Below, piece after piece: positions 25,964 to 32,784 of a DNA stretch of 64,000 nt. Each line of letters opens with the position of its first letter. Within the stretch, counting starts at the first letter, position 1. The notes below the pieces were generated by a model that was not told the origin of the DNA, did no database searches, and saw only the letters and a program-made list of their open reading frames with translations. Position numbers and translations under genes: made by a program. The stretch spans positions 310,001-374,000 of the forward strand of contig NZ_JBNDNA010000001.1 in the NCBI RefSeq assembly GCF_049856175.1, written 5' to 3'. This DNA comes from JB111 sp049856175 (GTDB lineage Bacteria > Actinomycetota > Actinomycetes > Actinomycetales > Actinomycetaceae).

Positions 25964-26423
25964 CCTCGGCACCGACCTCGCCGGGCTGCGGGACTACCCC
26001 TGGTGGGTCCTCGTCACCGGCGTCGTGCTCGTGCTGGCCGCCGCCGCGTGGATCGCGTTCGTCCTCGTGCTCACCTCCGCACGGCGCGAGCGCGCCCGGA
26101 CGGCCGTGCCGCTGACGATGGCCGACTCCGAGCGCGCCCGCTTCCTCGCCGAGGTCGAGGAGCACTACGCCGCCTACGAGGCCGGGGCGCTCGACCTGCG
26201 GGCCCTGCACCTCAAGCTCGCCCGCACGATGCGCGCGTTCGTCTCCGAGCGCGTCGGTCGCGACGTGCGCTCGTGGACGGTGCGGGACATCTCGGGCCAC
26301 GACCCCACCGCTCGCGCCGGTTCGCTGCTGCGCGTGTGGGAGGAGCCGAGCTTCGCCCACCGGTCCGACGCCGAGGCCCGGGCCGCACGTGACGGCGCCG
26401 TGGAGGTGATCGAGCGATGGTGA
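25950..26423 (+). CDS. Small membrane protein of the MoxR-VWA operon
   Basis: 157 residues. One N-terminal transmembrane helix (PWWVLVTGVVLVLAAAAWIAF region) and a cytoplasmic helical domain (ARFLAEVEEHYAAYEAGALD, LHLKLARTMRAFVSER). A protein of this kind is regularly found between DUF58 and VWA genes in actinobacterial Bat-type operons, but has no biochemical assignment. GTG start inside the DUF58 gene, and the ATG of the next gene lies within its last codons. Confidence 0.75.
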   Translation: MSAVDLGTDLAGLRDYPWWVLVTGVVLVLAAAAWIAFVLVLTSARRERARTAVPLTMADSERARFLAEVEEHYAAYEAGALDLRALHLKLARTMRAFVSERVGRDVRSWTVRDISGHDPTARAGSLLRVWEEPSFAHRSDAEARAARDGAVEVIERW

Positions 26424-27427
26424 CTCCTTGGCTGTGGCCGGTCGCGATCGTCGTCGTGCTCGCCGCGGCGGCCCTGGGCTGGTTCTTCGCGGTCCGCGGC
26501 ACCCGACGACCCGAGGACGTCACGTGGGTGGCGAACTCGAGCTTCATCCGGTCCCTGCCGCGCTACCAGCAGCGCATGCGGACGATGCGGATCCTCCTGG
26601 GCGGTGCCGCCGCGGTGCTCGCGCTGACCAGCGTCGCCGGCGGGGCGCTCGCCGCCCGCCCGGTCGACCGGGACGTCCGGCACGAGGAGCTGACCAACCG
26701 GGACATCGTGCTCTGCCTCGACGTGTCCGGCTCCATGATCGAGTTCGACGCCGAGATCATGGCGGAGTTCCAGGAGCTCGTGGAGTCCTTCGACGGCGAG
26801 CGCATCGCCCTCAACATCTGGAACTCGACCACCCGGGTGGTCTTCCCCCTCACCGACGACTACGCCCTGGTCAACGAGGAGCTCGAGCACGGCGCGGAGG
26901 TCCTCGGCTCCTACCTCGACTGGAGCAGCACGGACTGGGAGGAGATCGACTCCTACATGCGCGGCACCACGTCGACGAGCTCGATGTCCTCCTCGCTCAT
27001 CGGCGACGGCCTCGCGAACTGCGTCAACGGCTTCGACCTCGACGACGACGAGCGCTCCCGCTCGATCATCCTCGCCACCGACAACGAGATCGCGGGCGAC
27101 CCGGTCTACGAGCTGGAGGAGGCCGCCGAGCTCGCGCAGGAGCGCGGCGTGACCGTGCACGGTCTGTACGCCTCGACCCTCGGCTCGGCCGGTGGCCCCA
27201 TGCGGGACGAGTACGAGAGCGTGGTCACGGAGCACGGCGGCGTGTTCTACGAGCTCGGCGACCCCGGAGCCGTCCCGGCGATCGTCGAGCAGGTCCAGGA
27301 CCAGCAGGAGGCCGAGCTCGACGCCGACCCGACGGTCGTCGTCACCGACCGCCCCGACCGGTGGCTCGGCTGGCTCGTCGCCGGTCTGACCGGGTTCCTC
27401 GTCGTCGTCTGGCGGGTGCGCTCATGA
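26417..27427 (+). CDS. VWA domain membrane protein (BatA/B-like), first of two
   Basis: 336 residues. N-terminal transmembrane helices around 8-25 and 58-80, a VWA domain with an intact MIDAS motif D102-V-S-G-S106 in LCLDVSGSMIEFDAE, a later ILATDNEIAG strand, and a C-terminal transmembrane helix (WLGWLVAGLTGFLVVVW). The VWA domain is therefore predicted outside the membrane, flanked by two anchors as in Bat proteins. Overlaps both neighbours (7 bases before, 4 after). Confidence 0.9.
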   Translation: MVTPWLWPVAIVVVLAAAALGWFFAVRGTRRPEDVTWVANSSFIRSLPRYQQRMRTMRILLGGAAAVLALTSVAGGALAARPVDRDVRHEELTNRDIVLCLDVSGSMIEFDAEIMAEFQELVESFDGERIALNIWNSTTRVVFPLTDDYALVNEELEHGAEVLGSYLDWSSTDWEEIDSYMRGTTSTSSMSSSLIGDGLANCVNGFDLDDDERSRSIILATDNEIAGDPVYELEEAAELAQERGVTVHGLYASTLGSAGGPMRDEYESVVTEHGGVFYELGDPGAVPAIVEQVQDQQEAELDADPTVVVTDRPDRWLGWLVAGLTGFLVVVWRVRS

Positions 27428-28551
27428 CGCTGCGCTGGGCCTGGGACTGGTGGATCGTGGCACTGGTCGCGCTCGTCCTGCTCGCGATCTGCGTGCACGG
27501 GCTGCTGCGCGCCCGCTCCTCGGACGAGGGCACGCAGTGGTCCTGGGTGCGGCGCACGGGCATGGTGCTGTGCGTCGTCGTCGTGGGCATGGCGCCCGCG
27601 ATCCCCGCCGAGGAGACCGAGGTCGGCACCAACGCCGACGTGTTCTTCGTCGTCGACCGCACCGGGTCGATGGCCGCCGAGGACTACGAGGACGCCCAGC
27701 CCCGCCTGGCCGGTGTGCGCGCCGACATGGCCGAGATCGTGGAGTCGATGCCGGGCGCCCGGTTCTCGATCGTCGCGTTCGACTCGCAGGCCACCCGCGA
27801 GCTTCCGCTGACCAGCGACGCGCGCGCCGTCGGGACCTGGGTCGACACCCTGCGGCAGGAGGTCACCTACTACTCCGGCGGCTCGTCCATCGACCGGCCC
27901 CGCCAGAGCCTGACCGAGGCCCTGGCCCGCGCCGAGGAGTCCAGCCCCGGCAACGTCCGCCTCGTCTTCGTCCTGTCCGACGGCGAGAACACCGCCGGCG
28001 ACACCTCCCAGCAGCAGCTGCCGGGCGCGTGGTCCGACTCGGCGCCGTACATCGACGGCGGCGCGGTCCTCGGCTACGGCACCGCCGACGGCGGGCAGAT
28101 GCGTAGCTATGACGGCACCGAGCGCACGGGGCCGGGCACCACCGCGCCCTACATCATCGACGACTCCACCGGAGAGCCCGCGATCTCGACGATCGACGAG
28201 GCGAACCTGCGGACGGTGGCCGAGGAGCTCGGCGTGGGGTACGAGCACCGCACCCAGCCCGGCGGCCTGGACCAGCTGGTCGCGGGCATCGACGTCGAGG
28301 CCATCGCCCGGGTCGACGGTCGCCAGAACGTCGACGTCTACCGGGACGTGTGGTGGCCGGCGATGTACGTCCTCGTCGCCCTGCTCGCCTGGGAGGCCTT
28401 CGAGCTCGCCCGGCGGATGCGCGCCACCTTCGACACGGAGGCGACCCGGCGCGCGGCGCTCGCCGCGCGTGCGGGCTCCGGCGGGCGGGGTGGTCCGGGT
28501 GCGGGCGGCGGAGCGGCCGGTGGTCCGCGAGCCTCAGGAGGTAGGTCATGA
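27424..28551 (+). CDS. VWA domain membrane protein (BatA/B-like), second of two
   Basis: 375 residues, paralogue of the preceding gene in layout but diverged. Two N-terminal transmembrane segments, VWA domain with D78-R-T-G-S82 (Thr replaces the first MIDAS Ser, which still can bind metal), SIVAFDSQA and FVLSDGENTAGD strands, then a C-terminal transmembrane helix (WWPAMYVLVALLAWEAF). The last 30 residues are Gly/Ala-rich. ATG start overlaps the upstream stop (ATGA). Confidence 0.9.
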   Translation: MTLRWAWDWWIVALVALVLLAICVHGLLRARSSDEGTQWSWVRRTGMVLCVVVVGMAPAIPAEETEVGTNADVFFVVDRTGSMAAEDYEDAQPRLAGVRADMAEIVESMPGARFSIVAFDSQATRELPLTSDARAVGTWVDTLRQEVTYYSGGSSIDRPRQSLTEALARAEESSPGNVRLVFVLSDGENTAGDTSQQQLPGAWSDSAPYIDGGAVLGYGTADGGQMRSYDGTERTGPGTTAPYIIDDSTGEPAISTIDEANLRTVAEELGVGYEHRTQPGGLDQLVAGIDVEAIARVDGRQNVDVYRDVWWPAMYVLVALLAWEAFELARRMRATFDTEATRRAALAARAGSGGRGGPGAGGGAAGGPRASGGRS

Positions 28552-29540
28552 CCCTGACGACAGGCGACGACGCGCGCCCCGACGAGGCCGGGCGCGGCCT
28601 TCCGGAGCGGCTGCGACGCAGGCGCCGCATGCTCGCGTGGTCCGCCCCGCTGCTGGGCATCGCGCTCACGGCGGGACCGTTCCTCATCGGGATCGCCCTC
28701 GCCGACGACTCCCACCGGTCGACCGCGGAGGAGAATCCTGCCGCGGCGATCGACGGATATGCCGCCCTGGCCGACGACACCCGGTTCGGACCGCGCCCGT
28801 GGATCGCCGTCTACAACACGGGTACCTCCGCGCTCATGGCGGAGCAGGCGGCGACCGCCGTCACCGAGCTGACCGAGGCTCTCGAGCTGGTCCCGGAGGG
28901 GACCGAGGGTGACGACGGTGAGGTCGACCCCGAGCTGCCCGAGTGCCTCGTGCGTCGCAACCTGTCCCTGTCCTACGAGACCCTGGCGGACGAGGCGCTC
29001 GCCGCCGAGGACCGGCCGATGGTCGAGCAGTACCTCACCGACGCCCTCGAGGCGCTGGGCCCGTGCACCACCGAGCCGATCGAGGACGAGCCGTCCGAGA
29101 GCCCGTCGGACAGCCCGTCCGACGACCCCTCGGAGAGCCCGTCGGAGAGCCCGTCCGAGAGCGAGTCGCAGGACGGCGGTGAGGACCCGTCGCAGGACGA
29201 GCCGCAGGAGGGCGACGAGGACTCGTCGCAGGACGGCGAGGACGGTGAGGACGAGTCGCAGGACGGCGAGAGCGGCAACCCCAACGACGAGATCCAGCGC
29301 CGGCAGGACGAGAGCCGCGAGCAGAACCGGGAGGCCCAGCGCCAGGAGGAGGAGGGCTCCGAGGGGGACGACGGCGAGGACCCCTCGGACGACGGTGAGG
29401 GGGGCGAGGACGGCGAGGAGGAGTCGAGCCTGTCGCCGCAGGAGCAGGAGCTGCAGGACCGCAACGCCGAGGCCGAGCAGGACCAGCGCCAGCAGGAGCA
29501 GCGTGGCGGCGGCGGGTACGGGGGCGGCCAGAACTGGTAG
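28548..29540 (+). CDS. Acidic repeat membrane protein with TPR-like region
   Basis: 330 residues. Arg-rich N-terminus and one transmembrane helix (MLAWSAPLLGIALTAGPFLIGIAL), then a helical TPR-like region (residues 65-165: AAAIDGYAALADDTRF, AVTELTEALELV, CLVRRNLSLSYETLADEALA) and a long, very acidic low-complexity tail built from SESPSDSP-, EDPSQDE- and DGEDGED-type phrases, ending in QQEQRGGGGYGGGQNW. In Bat operons the third component is a TPR protein, which fits the position. ATGA overlap with the preceding gene. Confidence 0.82.
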   Translation: MTLTTGDDARPDEAGRGLPERLRRRRRMLAWSAPLLGIALTAGPFLIGIALADDSHRSTAEENPAAAIDGYAALADDTRFGPRPWIAVYNTGTSALMAEQAATAVTELTEALELVPEGTEGDDGEVDPELPECLVRRNLSLSYETLADEALAAEDRPMVEQYLTDALEALGPCTTEPIEDEPSESPSDSPSDDPSESPSESPSESESQDGGEDPSQDEPQEGDEDSSQDGEDGEDESQDGESGNPNDEIQRRQDESREQNREAQRQEEEGSEGDDGEDPSDDGEGGEDGEEESSLSPQEQELQDRNAEAEQDQRQQEQRGGGGYGGGQNW

Positions 29541-29547
29541 TCGGGCC

Positions 29548-29963
29548 TCAGTCCGCCGAGGTCTGCGGGGGCGGTACCGGGCTCGACCAGATGGCGAGTC
29601 GCTCGGCGATGTCCGGTAGTGCGAGCTCGCCCGCGATGATGTCGAGGAGGAGCTGTTCGCCGGACTCCGTGGACGGTGCGCGCAGCGCGACGTCGTTGAA
29701 CCGCAGGAACAGCTTGGTCGCCGCCCACGCCATGCGCTTGTTGCCGTCCACGAGGGCGTGATTCCGGACCAGCGACTGCATCAGTGCCGCTGCCTGGGCC
29801 GACAGTGTCGGGTAGGCCGGTTCACCGAATGCGCTGGCCCGCGGTCGCATCAACGCGGAGTCGAGCAGGCCGCGGCGTCCGTGATCAGAAGGTCTGCACC
29901 TTCCTCGGCCATCATCGCGATGCCGAGCTCGGTGACGTCCTCCAGGGTGAGGAAGTAGGTCAC
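29548..29963 (-). pseudogene. doc: Doc/Fic family toxin, frameshifted
   Basis: Doc toxins phosphorylate EF-Tu. Read from the GTG at 29963 (overlapping the antitoxin stop as GTGA), the N-terminus VTYFLTLEDVTELGIAMM...LLITD is correct but that frame stops at 29850. The rest, RGLLDSALMRPRASAFGEPA through VRNHALVDGNKRMAW to the C-terminus, is in another frame and ends at 29548. The join lies near 29871-29885, where a single-base loss explains both halves. The catalytic H-x-x-x-D-G-N-K-R loop is intact. Either the toxin is inactivated in this strain or the base is a sequence error. Confidence 0.8.
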
Positions 29964-30151
29964 TGTGCGAGACGGTGCAACAGCTCGCGGTCCTCGTCGA
30001 GGATGTGCCGGATGAACCGAGCGCGTTGCTCACCGTGGAGCATCTGCCGGATCCCGTCGACGGCTGCCTGCTGCATCGACGTGTTGTGCTCGGCGGCATA
30101 GGCGCGCAGGGCTTCTGTGTCCTCGTCCGTGAGCCGCAGGTTCATCGCCAT
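29960..30151 (-). CDS. Antitoxin of the Doc toxin (ribbon-helix-helix type)
   Basis: 63 residues. MAMNLRLTDEDTEALRAYAAEHNTSMQQAAVDGIRQ has the beta-strand plus two helices of RHH/Phd-like antitoxins; the C-terminal helix (FIRHILDEDRELLHRL) would neutralise the toxin. ATG at 30151 is chosen; ATG at 30145 is also possible. A perfect palindrome (30161-30176) lies ten bases upstream, consistent with autorepression. The stop overlaps the toxin start. Confidence 0.8.
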   Translation of the reverse strand: MAMNLRLTDEDTEALRAYAAEHNTSMQQAAVDGIRQMLHGEQRARFIRHILDEDRELLHRLAQ

Positions 30152-30160
30152 GCACCAACG

Positions 30161-30176
30161 GTACCGCAAGCGGTAC
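30161..30176. promoter_or_regulatory. Palindromic operator of the toxin-antitoxin operon
   Basis: GTACCGC-AA-GCGGTAC is a perfect inverted repeat (7-bp arms, 2-base centre) directly upstream of the antitoxin start. Position and symmetry fit RHH antitoxin autoregulation. Confidence 0.65.
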
Positions 30177-30204
30177 TACTGCCTCGAGCTCCTCGCGCGT
30201 CGAT

Positions 30205-30819
30205 CTAGGCGAACGCCGGCGCGGCCGGTATCCGCACGCCCACCGCGCGCAGGACGAACTCCTGCGTGGCGATGATGAACTCCTCGCGCTCGGCCTCGTC
30301 CGTGGGCAGGCGGCGACCGGACAGGCAGGCGTGGACGAGCTGGACGGTGACGTCGAAGTCGCTCTCGCCGATGAGCTCCTGCGCGCGCGCCTGGGCGAGG
30401 ATCCCCCGCAGGAGGAGCTCGACCCGGCCGACGTGGGCGCGGAGGTTCTCGGCGGCGTCGCGCGAGATGATCTCCTTGAGCGCGGGCCCGGGGGCCGAGT
30501 GGTAGGAACGGTCGAGCTGGAGCTGCTCGCGGACGTAGGTCCGCAGCTGCTCGACCGGGTCGTCGATCGCGGCCAGCCGCGCGGTGAGCGCCTCGGTGAA
30601 GTCGGCGGTCTCCTGCTCGATGAAGCCCAGCAGCAGCGCCTCCTTGTCCGCGAAGTGGTTGTACACCGAGGTACGGCCGACGCCTGCGTCCTGGGCGATC
30701 TCCGCGAGCGAGAGCGCGTCGAACCCGCGCTCACGCATGAGCCGGTCGAGCGAGGCGAACAGGGCGCGGCGCGTGAGGTCGCGGTGCTCCGCGAGCGAGC
30801 CGCCGATGATCCGAGGCAT
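30205..30819 (-). CDS. TetR/AcrR family transcriptional regulator
   Basis: 204 residues. N-terminal TetR DNA-binding region: ALFASLDRLMRERGFDALSL, then AEIAQDAGVGRTSVYNHFADKEAL as the helix-turn-helix (about residues 38-61). The C-terminal ligand domain (RTYVREQLQLDRSYHSAPGP...) is characteristic of the family; ligand unknown. ATG start with CATCAT six bases upstream (leaderless). The neighbouring toxin-antitoxin genes and the small membrane protein gene across the spacer are its only candidate local targets. Confidence 0.9.
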   Translation of the reverse strand: MPRIIGGSLAEHRDLTRRALFASLDRLMRERGFDALSLAEIAQDAGVGRTSVYNHFADKEALLLGFIEQETADFTEALTARLAAIDDPVEQLRTYVREQLQLDRSYHSAPGPALKEIISRDAAENLRAHVGRVELLLRGILAQARAQELIGESDFDVTVQLVHACLSGRRLPTDEAEREEFIIATQEFVLRAVGVRIPAAPAFA

Positions 30820-30927
30820 GCACAGATGATGCCATGTTCTGACGCATACGGGGAATCTGTCTGATCGAACGACCCGGGCGGTGGGCCCGACGGGACCGGT
30901 AGGTTGATCCGCGGAGAGGGGGCCGCC

Positions 30928-31374
30928 TTGCGCGACGACGACGCACGACCCGGCACGCCGGCCACTGCCGGCGCGGCCGCGGTGCACGTCGGCGACGGTG
31001 CGCACGGGACGCCGTCCCTCGACGCCACCGGGGCACGCGCCGACGACGACGCCGACGCCGCCAGGTCGCGGCGCCGCCGGACGACCGTGATCGTCGCCGC
31101 GGTGTGCCTGGTGCTCGTCCTCGTCATGACGATCATCGCCGCCGTGCTCGTCGGACCGCGCCGCCCCGCGGAGTACGGGGACTGGCTGCCGCTGGACCGG
31201 CTGTGGGACGAGTGCGCGGCGGGCGACGGCGCGGCCTGCGACGAGCTGTTCGTCGAGTCGCCGATGCGCAGCGACTACGAGCGGTTCGGTAGCTCGTGCG
31301 GCGACCGGTTCCCCGGCGCCACCCTCTCGTGCGTCGACCTCATGACCAACCGTCCCGACGAGCGGCAGCAGTAG
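30928..31374 (+). CDS. Small membrane protein with Cys-containing outer domain
   Basis: 148 residues from TTG at 30928; a GGAGAGGGGG Shine-Dalgarno sits eight bases upstream, which is why this is preferred to TTG at 30904. One transmembrane helix (TTVIVAAVCLVLVLVMTIIAAVLV) and an outer domain with four cysteines in LWDECAAGDGAACDELF and FGSSCGDRFPGATLSC. The same small domain is frequent in actinobacterial hypothetical proteins. The last 35 bases overlap the convergent Nudix gene. Confidence 0.7.
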   Translation: MRDDDARPGTPATAGAAAVHVGDGAHGTPSLDATGARADDDADAARSRRRRTTVIVAAVCLVLVLVMTIIAAVLVGPRRPAEYGDWLPLDRLWDECAAGDGAACDELFVESPMRSDYERFGSSCGDRFPGATLSCVDLMTNRPDERQQ

Positions 31375-31810
31375 CAGGGGCGGCAGCAGGAGGGGTCCGG
31401 CCGAGCCGGGCGCGCATGGCGGCTGCGATCGGCACGTCGCCGTCGAGCCAGTCGAGGTCCTGCAGGCCCGCCGGGCCGACCCATGCCAGCTCGTCGTGGT
31501 CCTCGAGCGGCGCCGGTGTGCCGGCGGTCAGCCCGGCCCACCACACGCGCATGACCATCCCCTCGACGATCGGCCAGTCGCCCGACTCCGGCCCGGGCAG
31601 CAGCTCGCCGAGCTCGACGCTCACGCCCAGCTCCTCGGCGAGCTCGCGGTGCAGGGCCTCCGCGGGCTCCTCGCCGTGCTCGACCTTGCCGCCGGGCAGC
31701 TCCCAGCGGCCGGCGAGGTGCTCGGGCGCCGAGCGGCGGGCGCACAGCACGAGGGGGTGTCCGCCGTCGTCGTCGACGATCGCGGCGGCGACGACGAGGC
31801 GCGGGCTCAC
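31340..31810 (-). CDS. NUDIX hydrolase (MutT-like)
   Basis: 156 residues. A complete Nudix box G-x5-E-x7-REL-x-EE-x-G-V lies at residues 41-63 (GKVEHGEEPAEALHRELAEE). The preceding ELPGG and length are of the MutT/8-oxo-dGTP type, which hydrolyses oxidised nucleotides. GTG at 31810 overlaps the transglutaminase stop (GTGA); a second GTG at 31813 is in frame. It ends the leftward ATP-grasp operon. Confidence 0.9.
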   Translation of the reverse strand: MSPRLVVAAAIVDDDGGHPLVLCARRSAPEHLAGRWELPGGKVEHGEEPAEALHRELAEELGVSVELGELLPGPESGDWPIVEGMVMRVWWAGLTAGTPAPLEDHDELAWVGPAGLQDLDWLDGDVPIAAAMRARLGRTPPAAAPATAAARRDGWS

Positions 31811-32784
31811 CACTGCTCACCCCGCTCGGCCCGGGCGACGAGATCGGTCAGCTCGGCCTGGTCGACCGGCCACAGGTCGACCCCGACGTCGAGGGTGGAG
31901 GAGCCCTCGTCCCGGTAGACGATGCCGGACAGCGGCGAGACGTCCCGGAAGTCGCGGCCCCACCCGAGGACGACGTAGCGCGAGTCGACGAACTGGTCGT
32001 TCGTGGGGTCGAGGTGGACCCACCCGCCGCCGGGGACCCACACGGCCACCCAGGCGTGGGTGGCGTCGACCCCGCGCAGTTTCTCCCGTCCGGGCGGCGG
32101 CCGCGTCTCGATGTACCCGGACACGTAGCGGGCCGACTGCCCGACCGCGCGCAGCGCGGCCACCATGAGGTGCGCATAGTCCTGGCACACGCCCCGGCGA
32201 CGCTCGAGGATCTCCTCCAGCGTGGTGCGCACCGTGGTGGTGCCCGGCGCGTACTCCAGGTCGGTGAAGATGCGGTGGCACAGGTCCCAGGCCGCGGCGA
32301 CGAGCGGCCGGTCCGGGGCGAACGACTCCGCCGCGTAGGCGAGGACGGACTCGCCCGGGCTCGCGTGCTCGGACGGCAGGCTGTGGTCGACGATCGACAT
32401 CACCGAGCTCGCCCCCTCGCCGTGCTCCGCCTGCCCGGTGGCCCGCATGACGGCGACCTGGGCCGCGGACTCCTCCCACGCCACGTGAGGCAGCCGCGCC
32501 GGGTCGCTGCGGCGGTCGATCGTCAGCAGCGACCGGGCGACGACCTCGAGCTCGGTGTGGTCGCTCGTGACGTGGAAGTACGTCACCCGGTTGCCGTGGA
32601 CGTCGAGGTGCTCGGCGATCTCGCCGGGCTCCGGCGTGACGGTCAGGGACGTGGCGTGCACGTGCTGCCCGCCCACCTGCCGGGGCAGGATGAGCGCCCG
32701 CCCGTAGCTGCTCGTCACGGTCGTCTCGTACGTGTAGGTCGTCCGGTGCTCGAGCCGGTAGTACGACGTGGTCGGCACGGTCAC
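31807..32784 (-). CDS. Transglutaminase-like cysteine protease domain protein
   Basis: 325 residues. N-terminal transglutaminase-N domain (YYRLEHRTTYTYETTVTSSY), then the core with the Cys-His-Asp triad: Cys200 in RRRGVCQDYAHLM, His243 in DATHAWVAVWVPGGGWV, and Asp259 in HLDPTND. Bacterial members act as peptidases or cross-linkers and are regular partners of alpha-E/ATP-grasp genes. GTG start overlaps the upstream stop (GTGA). No signal peptide, so a cytoplasmic role is likely. Confidence 0.92.
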   Translation of the reverse strand: MTVPTTSYYRLEHRTTYTYETTVTSSYGRALILPRQVGGQHVHATSLTVTPEPGEIAEHLDVHGNRVTYFHVTSDHTELEVVARSLLTIDRRSDPARLPHVAWEESAAQVAVMRATGQAEHGEGASSVMSIVDHSLPSEHASPGESVLAYAAESFAPDRPLVAAAWDLCHRIFTDLEYAPGTTTVRTTLEEILERRRGVCQDYAHLMVAALRAVGQSARYVSGYIETRPPPGREKLRGVDATHAWVAVWVPGGGWVHLDPTNDQFVDSRYVVLGWGRDFRDVSPLSGIVYRDEGSSTLDVGVDLWPVDQAELTDLVARAERGEQW

